Below are positions 15,769 to 24,459 of a DNA stretch of 46,864 bases, piece by piece. Numbering within the stretch: the first letter of the stretch is position 1; every line of letters starts with the position of its first letter. This stretch comes from an uncultured Lachnospiraceae bacterium (GTDB taxonomy: Bacteria > Bacillota > Clostridia > Lachnospirales > Lachnospiraceae): positions 1 through 46,864 of the forward strand of contig CAJUMV010000033.1 of the NCBI GenBank assembly GCA_910587715.1, given 5' to 3'. The position numbers and the translations under genes are program-made. The notes beneath the pieces were generated by a model that saw only the letters and a list, made by a program, of their open reading frames with translations, made no database searches and had not been told where the DNA came from.

Positions 15769-16605
15769 CTACTGCCTGTCAAAATATGCCTTTCCATCGT
15801 CAGGCTTAAAATATGTCCGAATGTATCCATCCGTTGAGACAAACACAATCTCATTGCCGGATTCCAGATAATACACGTCGTCCCCGTCTTCCGCTTCCAG
15901 CTTATGTAACGCCTCCGGCGACACGACTACCCTGTTAGCGCCCGCCAGATACTCATCCGCCGACGCGTAGCCAAATTCTGCTCCGTGCTTTTCAAAATGT
16001 TCCTGCAAATATTCCACCTTGCGGAAAGAATATGTATATGCCGCCGGCTCCGTCTTTGCGGTCTGCGCATCCTCCGGCGTCTGCTGCGGCTTATCCGCCG
16101 GAGCATCATCCGTATTCTTGGAAACCTTCGGCTCCGCGTCCTGTGCCATATCCACTGATGCGTCATCCCGCTCCTCGGAAGCTTCCGCCTGCATATCCTG
16201 CGCCGCATCCGTCGAAGCGTCATCCGGCTGCATGTCCGCCGGAAGTTCTGCCTGCATGTCCGCAGCCGCAGAGTCCGCCGTGATTTCCGTACCCGTCTCA
16301 TCTACCGCATCCGGCTGCACATCTTCCCGCATCCATCCCCCGCGAAACACACCGATGCCAACCGCCAGCAGCACAAAGACTAACGCCGCAGCGATATACC
16401 ATTTGAGGGAACTGTCTTTCTTTTCATGGTAAGGCCTGACCACCTGCCTCGCCGTATCGCCGCCCGCTTTCGCCCTGTTCTCCCTATTCTCCCTGCGGCA
16501 TTTCTCGCAGCGCTTCGGCAAATGCAGATTTTTGCTCCGGTAAAAAGCAATCTCATCCTCCGACAGCGTAAATTCTGCGCCGCACTGTTTGCATGTCCTC
16601 TTCAT
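15769..16605 (-). CDS. zinc-ribbon membrane protein with BECR-nuclease-like tail
   Basis: 278 residues. A two-knuckle zinc ribbon (CKQC near residue 5 and CEKC near residue 33) is followed by a basic stretch, one membrane helix (WYIAAALVFVLLAVGIGVF, about 69-87), a long Ala/Asp/Gln/Met-rich linker with repeated DMQAE and DAS-type units, and a C-terminal domain at about 195-278. That domain (YLQEHFEKHGAEFGYAS, EYLAGANRVV, then DGYIRTYFKPDDGKAYF) resembles the barnase/EndoU/colicin E5-type folds used as RNase toxins, with H, K and R-T-Y positions in place. Orientation suggests the tail faces outside. No immunity gene is evident. It lies between two amino-acid ABC operons. Function unknown. Confidence 0.65.
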   Translation of the reverse strand: MKRTCKQCGAEFTLSEDEIAFYRSKNLHLPKRCEKCRRENRENRAKAGGDTARQVVRPYHEKKDSSLKWYIAAALVFVLLAVGIGVFRGGWMREDVQPDAVDETGTEITADSAAADMQAELPADMQPDDASTDAAQDMQAEASEERDDASVDMAQDAEPKVSKNTDDAPADKPQQTPEDAQTAKTEPAAYTYSFRKVEYLQEHFEKHGAEFGYASADEYLAGANRVVVSPEALHKLEAEDGDDVYYLESGNEIVFVSTDGYIRTYFKPDDGKAYFDRQ

Positions 16606-16644
16606 CTTTCCTCGTTTCCGTACCGATTCGCAGGTTACTTCACT

Positions 16645-16674
16645 ATACTACTACGAGAAAGCGATTTGCGTCAA
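16645..16674 (-). promoter_or_regulatory. promoter of the zinc-ribbon protein gene
   Basis: On the minus strand TTGACG (16674-16669), an 18-bp spacer and TAGTAT (16650-16645) precede the start at 16605. The 10-mer ACTATACTAC around the -10 box also occurs at 13203-13212. Confidence 0.45.
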
Positions 16675-16678
16675 GACA

Positions 16679-16701
16679 GGGCGGTGCACTTCGCGCCGCC
16701 C
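16679..16701 (-). terminator. GC-rich hairpin after the second binding protein
   Basis: GGGCGG and CCGCCC form a strong stem around an 11-nt loop, 21 bases after the stop of the leftward binding-protein gene. There is no clear T-run, so it may stabilise the 3' end rather than terminate alone. Confidence 0.4.
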
Positions 16702-16722
16702 CATCGTCTGAATCCGCATGTA

Positions 16723-17496
16723 CTACTCTGCTGTCGCTTCCTCCGTATACTTCACCGCCAGCTCATTGATCGTTCCGTCCGCGAGCATCTTGTCGATGGA
16801 CTTGTTAATCTTGTCAAGCAGCTCCGTATTGCCCTTCTGTACCGCGATCGCATACTCCTCGGACTCAAACGCGCTCGGGTCCTCCACAATCTTTAAGCCC
16901 TCGTTGTCGCCCACATATTTCTGCGCCGTCGCGGAGTCGATGACTACCACGTCGCACTTGCCGTTCACCAGCTCCATCACGGCTTCCGTGCCTTTCTTAA
17001 ACGCTTCGTAGGTGTAGCCCATATCCTGCACACAGATTTCACCGGTATAGCCCTGTATCACGCAGATTTTCTTATCCGCCATATCGGTCGCCGCCGCAAT
17101 ATCGGAATCTTCTTTCACAATCATAACCTGCGTCGCCGTATAGTAAGGCGTGGAAAAATCTACGGTTTCCTTTCTCTCATCCGTAGCCGTCATACCCGCG
17201 ATAACCGCGTCAATCTGTCCGTTCTGCAGCGCCACCAGAAGAGAGTCAAACTCCATATTCTCCACTGCTGCCGTCATGCCGTTAGACTCGGCAAGCTGCT
17301 TTGCAATCGCCATATCGATGCCGTCATACTCACCGATGACACCGTTTGAGGTAACATACTCAAACGGCGGGAACTCCGCATTCGTGCCAAAGGTAATAGT
17401 GTTCCCTTTTGAGGAACCGCCGCCACATGCCGTCAGGGTACATGCCGTCATAACCATGGCAAGCGTCATTGCCAGTAACTTTGTTGTCTTTTTCAT
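16723..17496 (-). CDS. polar amino-acid binding lipoprotein
   Basis: 257 residues with a lipoprotein signal (LTAC lipobox) and the ordinary SBP_bac_3 order: first lobe ITFGTNAEFPPFEY to DAVIAGMTATDERKETVDFS, crossover, then second lobe ICVIQGYTGEIC to CDVVVIDSATAQKYV. It should deliver a polar amino acid to the ATPase and permease encoded just upstream (order permease, ATPase, binding protein). It starts behind GAGGAGG, 148 bases after the ATPase stop. Confidence 0.9.
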   Translation of the reverse strand: MKKTTKLLAMTLAMVMTACTLTACGGGSSKGNTITFGTNAEFPPFEYVTSNGVIGEYDGIDMAIAKQLAESNGMTAAVENMEFDSLLVALQNGQIDAVIAGMTATDERKETVDFSTPYYTATQVMIVKEDSDIAAATDMADKKICVIQGYTGEICVQDMGYTYEAFKKGTEAVMELVNGKCDVVVIDSATAQKYVGDNEGLKIVEDPSAFESEEYAIAVQKGNTELLDKINKSIDKMLADGTINELAVKYTEEATAE

Positions 17497-17644
17497 AATT
17501 TTATCCTCCTCTGAAGCTTTTTTGCGGCAGACCTCTCAATCGGTATCTGCCGACAGACAAATTTGTTGCACTCTCTCACAAATTTGCTCTATCAATTCAC
17601 AGCACGGTCGGAAAAACCTTCTGCGCCGTTCATTGCCATCCCCG

Positions 17645-18367
17645 TTAAAGAACCTTGCTTAAGAAATTCTTCGTCCTCTCGTTCTGCGGATTGTTGAATA
17701 TCTCATCCGGCGTACCGCTCTCCATCACCACACCCTGGTCGATAAAAAGCACGCGGGATGCCACCTCTCTCGCAAAGCCCATCTCGTGCGTCACAATTAC
17801 CATCGTCATTCCGGACCTCGCCAAATCCTTCATCACGTCCAGCACCTCGCCCACCATCTCCGGATCGAGCGCCGACGTCGGCTCGTCGAAAAGCATAATT
17901 TCCGGATCCATGGCAAGTGCTCTCGCAATCGCCACACGCTGCTTCTGTCCGCCCGAAAGCTGCGCCGGATAAGCGTTCGCTTTCTCTCCCAAATTCACGC
18001 GCTCCAAAAGCTCCTGCCCCCGCTTCACCGCCTCTTCCTTCGTCATCTTCTTCAGTAGTACGGGCGCAAGCGTGATATTGTCCATAATCGTCAGATGGGG
18101 AAACAGGTTAAACTGCTGGAACACCATGCCCATCTTCTGCCGCACCCGGTTCACATTTACTTTCGGGGCGGTAATCAGCTCGTCGTCCACATAGATTTCC
18201 CCCTCTGTCGCCGTCTCCAACAGATTCAGGCATCGCAGAAAGGTACTCTTTCCCGAACCGGAAGGTCCGATCACAACCACCACTTCTCCCTGCGTGATGT
18301 GTTCGTCAATCCCGCTCAGGACTTCCAAATCCTCGAATTTTTTATGTAAGTTGCTGACTTTTATCAT
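17645..18367 (-). CDS. polar amino-acid ABC importer, ATPase (second system)
   Basis: 240 residues from ATG 18367 (MIKVSNLHKKF), 5 bases after GGAGG; the ATG directly before it (18370) and one at 18412 are alternatives. Walker A GPSGSGKSTFLR, signature LSGGQKQRVAIARAL, Walker B IMLFDEPTSALDPE and the H-loop VTHEMGFA are intact. It is a GlnQ-type ATPase. Two hairpins lie between it and the permease gene upstream, which could set its expression relative to the permease. Confidence 0.92.
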   Translation of the reverse strand: MIKVSNLHKKFEDLEVLSGIDEHITQGEVVVVIGPSGSGKSTFLRCLNLLETATEGEIYVDDELITAPKVNVNRVRQKMGMVFQQFNLFPHLTIMDNITLAPVLLKKMTKEEAVKRGQELLERVNLGEKANAYPAQLSGGQKQRVAIARALAMDPEIMLFDEPTSALDPEMVGEVLDVMKDLARSGMTMVIVTHEMGFAREVASRVLFIDQGVVMESGTPDEIFNNPQNERTKNFLSKVL

Positions 18368-18381
18368 CATATCCTCCATAC

Positions 18382-18409
18382 AGAGAATGCCGCTTTTCAG
18401 GCATTCTCT
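18382..18409 (-). repeat. small dispersed hairpin, copy 1
   Basis: AGAGAATGCC and GGCATTCTCT form a perfect 10-bp stem around an 8-nt loop. On the minus strand the loop begins TGAAA. A related hairpin with the same ends and loop start lies at 30224-30252, so this looks like a short dispersed repeat. Confidence 0.5.
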
Positions 18410-18411
18410 CA

Positions 18412-18475
18412 CGCGAAACTTAGTACTTCTTAGCGAGGCAGCCTTTGCTGCCGAGTTTTAGAAGTACTTTTCGCG
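18412..18475 (-). repeat. 64-bp imperfect inverted repeat between permease and ATPase
   Basis: CGCGAAA and TTTCGCG form the ends, with AGTACTTCT and AGAAGTACT and then GGCAGC and GCTGCC pairing further in. The whole permease-ATPase gap is made of this long hairpin and the smaller one beside it. It may be a mobile repeat or an RNA stabilising element. Confidence 0.55.
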
Positions 18476-18478
18476 TTG

Positions 18479-19168
18479 TCATCTAGCATCCGCCCTCCGC
18501 AGCCGCATCTCCACGCGTCGAAGCGTCAGAGTCAGTATCTTAATCAGCACATAGTAGATAACCGCAGTCCCGATCAACGGCATAAACGCAATAAAGGTCG
18601 CGCTCTTAATGAAGTCGCCTGCCTTCTGAATATCCATCAGTCCCACATAACCGACGATGGCGGTTTCCTTAATCAACACAATAAACTCGTTGCACAGCGC
18701 GGGAAAAATATTTTTAACCGCCTGCGGCACGACAATCCGGCTCATCGTCTGAAACGCGGATAATCCAAGAGACCTGCCCGCCTCCGTCTGCCCCTTGTCA
18801 ATGGACAAAATGCCCGCCCGGACAATCTCAGACACATACGCGCCGGAATTGACGCCAAATGCAATCGCGGCAATAATCCATTTATCAAGCGGCACCGTTG
18901 CAAAAATAACAAAGTAGATAATCATAAGCTGCGTCACCGAAGGCGTCCCCCGGATTACATCCGTATAAATGCCGCCGATAAACCGGAGCAGCTTCTTCTT
19001 AGACAGATTACACATGGCAATTACCATGCCAATCAGAATACCGATGACAATGGCGAGAAGCGACACTTTGATCGTCACGCCGATACCGCTCAAAAGAAGC
19101 TTATAACGGTCTTCCCTGATAAAGCATTTATAAAACAGGTCACTGAAATTCGCAGCCCACTCCGCCAT
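18479..19168 (-). CDS. polar amino-acid ABC importer, permease (second system)
   Basis: 229 residues with about five membrane helices. The segments GIGVTIKVSLLAIVIGILIG, IRGTPSVTQLMIIYF and the EAA loop GQTEAGRSLGLSAFQTMSRI define the HisM/GlnP family. It is the first gene of the leftward operon permease, ATPase, binding protein. An extended ATG region with GGACGAAGGA precedes it. Confidence 0.92.
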   Translation of the reverse strand: MAEWAANFSDLFYKCFIREDRYKLLLSGIGVTIKVSLLAIVIGILIGMVIAMCNLSKKKLLRFIGGIYTDVIRGTPSVTQLMIIYFVIFATVPLDKWIIAAIAFGVNSGAYVSEIVRAGILSIDKGQTEAGRSLGLSAFQTMSRIVVPQAVKNIFPALCNEFIVLIKETAIVGYVGLMDIQKAGDFIKSATFIAFMPLIGTAVIYYVLIKILTLTLRRVEMRLRRADAR

Positions 19169-19229
19169 CTGTCCTTCGTCCTTTCTAAACCGGAATCCGC
19201 ATCCGCTTTATCATACCACAACCTTATCC

Positions 19230-19267
19230 AAAAGAAAAGGAGAACTTGCATAATATACAAGTTCTCC
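19230..19267 (-). terminator. intrinsic terminator of the kinase/regulator operon
   Basis: A perfect 10-bp stem (GGAGAACTTG with CAAGTTCTCC) followed on the minus strand by TTTTCTTTT lies 7 bases past the hybrid kinase stop. Confidence 0.85.
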
Positions 19268-19273
19268 TCATAT

Positions 19274-21988
19274 TTAAGCATCCAGTTCCTTCTTCCACTC
19301 GGCGATAATCTCCTCGCACCGTTCCGTGTCGATATCCTCCACCGCATTCTTCAGTTTGGCAAATATACTCCTCTGTGCGTCGCTGTAGGAATACTGGCTC
19401 ATATCCTTGACCACCTGCTCCATGGCATCCATATCCAGATTTTCCATCGCTTCTTCCATCTGGGCAAAAAGTGCAGCCATTTCTTCCGATTCCGCCGCCC
19501 TTCCGCTCTGCTCCTCCTCTTCCTTTATAAAGTAGGGAGCCAGAATACCTTTGTAAAACATGTACTCCTCCAGCATTCCCGGCGTGATTTTATGAATCAG
19601 CGCTGCGTTTTCGGCATTTCCCGCCGCCTCCATCTGCTCGGCCGTATACGCCAGATCCGTGGCGCCAATCTGCCTTGACGCGCTCTTTAACGCATGTACC
19701 TCAACCGTATACTCTTTCCACCGTTCCTTCTGCTCATACTCCTGTATCAGCGCGCATTTCTTTTCGATGACACGGTAATATTCCTTCAATACAGACCAGA
19801 AAAGCTCTTCGTTGCCAAGGAAGCCCATCGCCTTCTGCACATCCAGCCCTTCAATGACAATGTTCGTCGCCATCTGCGCTCCGCCGTCATCCCTGTGTAT
19901 ATTCGGAAGCGGGCCGTTTTTCTTATTTTTCTTTTTCTCAATCTTGTCCGAAGGCAGCCATCTGCGAAGCTTGGAAACCATGTCCCTCATCTCGATAGGC
20001 TTCGTTACAAAATCATTCATGCCCTCGCTGATAAACATTTCCGCCGTTCCCTCCACCGCGTTTGCAGTCAGGGCGATAATCGGCACCTGTCCGTTATTTC
20101 CGAGCAGTCTGCGGATTACTCTCGTCGTCTCCACACCATCCATCTCCGGCATCATATGGTCCATAAAAATGATGTCATACCTCTTGTCGGTCACCATCAG
20201 AACGGCATCCTTGCCGCTCAAAGCCGTATCTATCTTCATCTCCAGCGGATTTAACAGCCCCTTTGCCACCGTCAGGTTGATGGCATTGTCATCTACCACC
20301 AGAATTTCCGCCTTAGGCGCCACAAAGTCAAAATCCTCCGCCTCCATCAGGGAAAAGGCGGCGTTGTCCTCCTTGCCGTTAAAGATATTGGCAAGCCCCA
20401 GAATATAAAGCGGTTTTTTCACCACACGCAGATTGGGCAAATCATAGGAACGCACCGAGCGGTAATTCGTCAAAAGCACCCCCTGAATTTCGGGATGCAG
20501 TCTCAGAAAATACTGCACCGGTTCGGTAAACAGCGGCTGCTCTATAAAAAAGTAACCCGCTCCCGATTCTTTTACCAGATTTACACTTTCCTCAGAGTCC
20601 AGTCTCTCATAACTAACCCCAAGCCGCTCCATATCAATCGCCAGCTCCTGCGCGATATAGTCGCTCTGAATCAACCCGGCTGCCAGGACATTTTCCGGCA
20701 GCTTTTCCACAGAGTGATGCACATTCGTCACCTTCTGCGGAATGACAAAGGAGAACGTAGAACCTTCTCCGTACACGCTGTCCACATGTATTTTCCCCTT
20801 CATCAGCGTCACAAGCTGTTTACAGATGGCAAGCCCCAGACCGGTTCCTTCGATATTGCGGTTACGCTTGCTGTCGAGCTGCTGGAAGGACTGAAAGAGC
20901 TTATTCATGTCACTCTCTTTGATTCCGCTTCCCGTGTCGGTAATAGACACGATCAGCTCTATCATATCCTCCGCCGTCTGCAGAAAATCGACCTTAATAT
21001 GGACATTTCCTTCTTTGGTAAATTTTACCGCATTGTTCGCTATATTTACCATGACCTGTTTAATACGCACATTATCGCCGTAAAGCCCCGTCGGAAGATC
21101 CGGATTGACGTCTACCGTCAGCTCCAGCTCCTTACTGCCGATACGCGTCATGATAATATTGGACACATCATTAATCATGGACATCGGCTCATACTCCACA
21201 TCGCTGATATCCATCATACCGGACTCGATCTTGGAAAAATCCAAAATGTCATTGATGATCGTAAGGAGCGTCTGCCCCGACGACTTAATCTGTCCGATGT
21301 ATTCCCTTGCCGCCGGCGTCAAATCCTCCCGGAGCGCCATCTCCGCCATACCAATCACCGCGTTCATAGGCGTGCGAATCTCATGACTCATGTTCGCAAG
21401 GAAATCCGATTTCATATTAGAAGTCTTTTTCAACTCCATATTGGTCAGGCTGACCTGATACTTGCTGTAAGCAATATCCGAAAGAACACTGGCTATCGTA
21501 TAGAGCGCGTTCGACACTTTCCTAATCGTTTCCTTGTCCACAATCCGGATATCCTGCGAAGCGCGAACCAGCTCATCCCCGTCCACACCGATGTCTCCCG
21601 CAACCTGCCGTATCTGCCCTTCATCCGGCGGTATCGTCAGCATTTGTCCCCCGACAAAACATCCCACCAGATGCCCGTGCGCTATAATAGGCGCCGCAAA
21701 TGCCACCATCCCGGCATGGCAGAAGTAGGCGCAGGAACCGCCCGCCCTCGCCGCCTTCTCAACGCCCATCCGGTCACATTTCTGACAGCGTTTACGGCCT
21801 TCCTCCGTATTTCGCACATACTTTCCGCAAAACTCCGTAAACTTGGAAGGCTTTGTCAGTACGACGCCATTTGCATCGGTAATCATAGATGCAATTCCCG
21901 ACATATCTGAAAAAGCATCCTGTATCTTCTGCAAGGATTCCACATCTATCAAATCTGTCAGCGTAAATTCACTCTCTATGATCGCCAT
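19274..21988 (-). CDS. PocR-domain hybrid histidine kinase with receiver and HPt
   Basis: 904 residues without membrane helices. Residues about 8-175 form a PocR-type sensory domain with the cysteine set C54, C68, C71, C86, C90. A HisKA dimerisation domain follows with the phospho-accepting H202 in MSHEIRTPMNAV, then a HATPase domain with DTGSGIKESDM and GTGLGLAICKQL, an inactive-looking spacer, a receiver domain (VVDDNAIN, phosphosite in IIFMDHMMPEMDG) near 560-675, and a C-terminal HPt with VHALKSASRQIGA near 790. This is a complete phosphorelay in one chain acting in the cytoplasm. It lies 31 bases after the two-receiver regulator gene, which is its probable partner. PocR domains bind small ligands such as diols or hydrocarbon derivatives; the ligand here is unknown. 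Confidence 0.9.
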   Translation of the reverse strand: MAIIESEFTLTDLIDVESLQKIQDAFSDMSGIASMITDANGVVLTKPSKFTEFCGKYVRNTEEGRKRCQKCDRMGVEKAARAGGSCAYFCHAGMVAFAAPIIAHGHLVGCFVGGQMLTIPPDEGQIRQVAGDIGVDGDELVRASQDIRIVDKETIRKVSNALYTIASVLSDIAYSKYQVSLTNMELKKTSNMKSDFLANMSHEIRTPMNAVIGMAEMALREDLTPAAREYIGQIKSSGQTLLTIINDILDFSKIESGMMDISDVEYEPMSMINDVSNIIMTRIGSKELELTVDVNPDLPTGLYGDNVRIKQVMVNIANNAVKFTKEGNVHIKVDFLQTAEDMIELIVSITDTGSGIKESDMNKLFQSFQQLDSKRNRNIEGTGLGLAICKQLVTLMKGKIHVDSVYGEGSTFSFVIPQKVTNVHHSVEKLPENVLAAGLIQSDYIAQELAIDMERLGVSYERLDSEESVNLVKESGAGYFFIEQPLFTEPVQYFLRLHPEIQGVLLTNYRSVRSYDLPNLRVVKKPLYILGLANIFNGKEDNAAFSLMEAEDFDFVAPKAEILVVDDNAINLTVAKGLLNPLEMKIDTALSGKDAVLMVTDKRYDIIFMDHMMPEMDGVETTRVIRRLLGNNGQVPIIALTANAVEGTAEMFISEGMNDFVTKPIEMRDMVSKLRRWLPSDKIEKKKNKKNGPLPNIHRDDGGAQMATNIVIEGLDVQKAMGFLGNEELFWSVLKEYYRVIEKKCALIQEYEQKERWKEYTVEVHALKSASRQIGATDLAYTAEQMEAAGNAENAALIHKITPGMLEEYMFYKGILAPYFIKEEEEQSGRAAESEEMAALFAQMEEAMENLDMDAMEQVVKDMSQYSYSDAQRSIFAKLKNAVEDIDTERCEEIIAEWKKELDA

Positions 21989-22019
21989 AATTTCCTCCCT
22001 CTGCAGACTTTCATTCCGA

Positions 22020-22898
22020 TTAGCGTAAAACGCCTTTTATCGTGGAAGACAATTTTTCCATATCAATGGGCTTGGTGAGATACCCCTGCGGCTTCATCGC
22101 CAGCACTTCCATGATTTTCTTCCTGTCAGTCACGCCCGTAAGGAACACCACCGGCAGATTCTGGAGAGCCGGATTCTCCCGGATTTTTGCAAGAACCGTC
22201 GCGCCGTTCTCCTCCGGCATCTCATAGTCCAAAAGCACCATATCCGTCTTTTTCGCTTCCAAAAATTTCAGGGCAATCTTGCCGCTGATGGCGGTCGCCA
22301 CGTCATAGCGCTCCACCAGATAGCCTTTTAACAGCTTAAGCACACTGCTGTCGTCGTCCACAATCAGAATATGCCTTTTCCTTGCCGCTTCTTCCCGCTG
22401 CTTCTTTTCCTTCTCCTCTTCTTTTGCAAGCTGTGCCAGAAGCTCTTCCGCAACCCGCATCACGTCCTCGGTTTTTAATGTGCTCTCCGTCACCGTTACG
22501 GACCTCTTTTCCCGTGCTCCTTCCGGTCTCTTCTCCTTCAAAAGCTTGATAAGTCCCTCCTCCAGCTTCTGGGAAGAAAGCGGTCTGCGGAATATCGTCA
22601 CATCCATGGCAGACGCAATGCGTATAAACTGGTCGCACTCTTCCGCGTCTCCCACAATGACGATGGGGATTTTTTCCACAGAAATCTTATTCTCCACATT
22701 CACAAACCGCTTTAAATCATCCGGATTTTCCCCATACAAACAATAAACCAACACATCCGGCTGTATGTACTTTACATGATTGATAATGTCGTCATAACGG
22801 TCCGAAGTGCTGAAACACTCGAAGTTCAAATCCATATAAGTGAAAAATTCGTTAATCACCATTTTATTGTTTCCCATAAGCAGAACCTTGTACTTCAT
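22020..22898 (-). CDS. two-receiver response regulator without output domain
   Basis: 292 residues. Residues 1-120 have the size and strand pattern of a receiver but lack the acidic pocket (LLMGNNKMV where DD is expected, LVYCLYGE at the phosphosite), so this half is a pseudo-receiver. A charged, Glu/Lys-rich coiled segment spans about 120-175. Residues 176-292 are a full receiver with ILIVDDDSS, phosphosite D in MVLLDYEMPEENG, the T of VVFLTGV and the K of LTKPID. No DNA-binding or enzymatic output is present, so it likely acts by protein contact. First gene of the two-gene operon with the PocR hybrid kinase. Confidence 0.85.
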   Translation of the reverse strand: MKYKVLLMGNNKMVINEFFTYMDLNFECFSTSDRYDDIINHVKYIQPDVLVYCLYGENPDDLKRFVNVENKISVEKIPIVIVGDAEECDQFIRIASAMDVTIFRRPLSSQKLEEGLIKLLKEKRPEGAREKRSVTVTESTLKTEDVMRVAEELLAQLAKEEEKEKKQREEAARKRHILIVDDDSSVLKLLKGYLVERYDVATAISGKIALKFLEAKKTDMVLLDYEMPEENGATVLAKIRENPALQNLPVVFLTGVTDRKKIMEVLAMKPQGYLTKPIDMEKLSSTIKGVLR

Positions 22899-22985
22899 AC
22901 CCCTTACCCCCTATATCGTTCTTAACAAAATCAGTATACCAAAATTCCCCATCTTTTGCACTGCTTTTTTGCGGAGAATGTACCC

Positions 22986-23019
22986 AAAAAAGGCGGGCAA
23001 ACTGCCATCCCGCCTTTTT
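22986..23019 (-). terminator. intrinsic terminator after the MFS gene
   Basis: AAAAAAGGCGGG and CCCGCCTTTTT flank an 11-nt loop. On the minus strand the stem is followed by six T residues. It ends the leftward MFS transcript and is nearly symmetric, so it may work in both directions. Confidence 0.85.
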
Positions 23020-23035
23020 CTTTCCTTTCTTACAT

Positions 23036-24325
23036 TTACCGTTCCGTGTATGTGTATCTGCGCAGCACACGTCCAAATCCAAGACAAATCACCACACCAA
23101 GCACACCGAGAATAAACATCATCATCGCCGCGCCTGAGCCATTTCCCGTGCCGAACAGTTTGACAAGCACCCCTTGTGCAGATGACGCCGCCATCACCGG
23201 CTCGCAGAAATGATCCACCATAAATCCGCCTAAAAACAGACCAATCGGAATGGTAAAAAACTGCAGCGTGTTTCTGCAGGAATAAACCCGTCCCTGCATG
23301 TCAACCGGAATCGTTGTCCGCACGATGACGTCCAGATTGGCACTCATAACCGGCACCAAAAACCACCCGATTATCTGCCCCGCGCACCACAAGACAGGCA
23401 CTTCCGTGAATGCCAGCAGAAAGTTTTCCGTTCCCAGCGAAAACAGCATCGTTAGGTAAATCACCCGGATACGGTTTTTCGGCGCAGGCAACGCCGTCAC
23501 GATCAGACTGCCAAACAGCATCGCAATCCCCGCACAGGAAGTCACGATTCCCAGAACCGTCTCCCCGCCGTTTTTTCTTGGCAGAATCAATGCTGGAAGC
23601 ACCGCGTCAAACGCCGATGCCACGAAATTGACCCCCGCCAGAAACAAAATCAGCACGAGCACCAGCTCATTTTCTTTCAGACAAACAAGCCCTGCCTTAA
23701 CCGTTTCCAAAAAGGATTCCTGCCCTGTCTCTTCATTCTTTTCCGGCATGGACAGCTTCACCCCGAACAGCAGCGCCAGAAATGCGATTGTAAAAGTCGC
23801 TAAATCCACATAAATGACAATGTCCATCCCCGCGAAGGCATACAATGCCGTGGCAAAAACAGGATTTAATATCGTCACAAGAGACGAAGAAAAAGACCGC
23901 AGACCGCTCGTCTTCTGGTAATGCTCTTTCGGCGTAATCACGGTCATCGCCACATCGCTTGCCGGCTGCTGGACCGTATTCATCAGCCCCGTCAGCGCAT
24001 TCAGGATATACATGTGGACAGGCTGCAGCAAGTCCGCTTTCAGCAAAGCCAGCACAGCCACGGAACAACATGCCGCCAGCGTATCGCAGACAAGCATCAC
24101 CTTTTTCTTGTCCCACCTGTCGCTCAATGCGCCCGCAAAAATACTCATCACCACGTAAGGCGCGTAACTGCACACCGCAAGAAGCGCCGTCTGCAGCGCG
24201 GAGCCCGTCTTTTCATAGAGCCACAGCGTGAGCGCAAAACCCGTCATGGCGCTCCCAAGCTGTGACAGCGACTGGGTGCTCCACAAAATCAGAAACGTTT
24301 TTAATTCCTTTATGTTATTTTTCAT
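23036..24325 (-). CDS. MFS exporter, DHA3 (Mef/EntS-like) type
   Basis: 429 residues with 12 membrane segments. The opening FLILWSTQSLSQLGSAMTGFALTLWLYEKTGS, the loop A motif-like GALSDRWDKKKVM and the PAxxA-type segment TVQQPASDVAMTVI are typical of the DHA3 group that includes macrolide exporters of the Mef type. It likely expels a drug or metabolite using the proton gradient. A structured leader with two short ORFs precedes it, which points to translation attenuation by a ribosome-targeting compound. The substrate itself cannot be read from the sequence. Confidence 0.85.
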   Translation of the reverse strand: MKNNIKELKTFLILWSTQSLSQLGSAMTGFALTLWLYEKTGSALQTALLAVCSYAPYVVMSIFAGALSDRWDKKKVMLVCDTLAACCSVAVLALLKADLLQPVHMYILNALTGLMNTVQQPASDVAMTVITPKEHYQKTSGLRSFSSSLVTILNPVFATALYAFAGMDIVIYVDLATFTIAFLALLFGVKLSMPEKNEETGQESFLETVKAGLVCLKENELVLVLILFLAGVNFVASAFDAVLPALILPRKNGGETVLGIVTSCAGIAMLFGSLIVTALPAPKNRIRVIYLTMLFSLGTENFLLAFTEVPVLWCAGQIIGWFLVPVMSANLDVIVRTTIPVDMQGRVYSCRNTLQFFTIPIGLFLGGFMVDHFCEPVMAASSAQGVLVKLFGTGNGSGAAMMMFILGVLGVVICLGFGRVLRRYTYTER

Positions 24326-24378
24326 TTTCCTTTGCTCCTTTTATTTGTAATATGAATCAGGATGCAAAGGCTGAGGAC

Positions 24379-24405
24379 CTACAGCCAGCTACGGCTCTCC
24401 TCCAT
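24379..24405 (-). CDS. second leader peptide MEESRSWL
   Basis: Eight codons and a TAG. Its ribosome site TGAGGA overlaps the stop codon of the first leader ORF and lies 7 bases before the ATG, so the two would be translationally coupled. The start codon is buried in hairpin 1. Proposed as a regulatory peptide; no direct proof of translation. Confidence 0.45.
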   Translation of the reverse strand: MEESRSWL

Positions 24406-24414
24406 GCAATGTCC

Positions 24415-24459
24415 TCATCCCTTGCATGGAGCGTCTGCAATGCACAATACTAACGGCAT
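24415..24459 (-). CDS. first leader peptide MPLVLCIADAPCKG
   Basis: Fourteen codons and a TGA behind a consensus GGAGG at 7-base spacing, a better site than that of the MFS gene itself. Codons 10-13 form one arm of hairpin 1, so a ribosome stalled on this ORF would open that hairpin. Similar stalling peptides precede erm, cfr and mef-type resistance genes. Confidence 0.5.
   Translation of the reverse strand: MPLVLCIADAPCKG

Noticed and set aside
15927..16301. Arg-rich frame inside the zinc-ribbon gene
   Set aside because: A shadow frame of the low-complexity linker, dominated by Arg codons.
18382..18475. Rho-independent terminator between permease and ATPase
   Set aside because: Neither hairpin is followed by a T-run on the minus strand, and the ATPase needs the same transcript or a promoter that is not evident.
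20495..21910. Long open frame of 471 codons opposite the hybrid kinase
   Set aside because: It is a shadow of the kinase gene: Arg/His-rich, without domains or a ribosome site.
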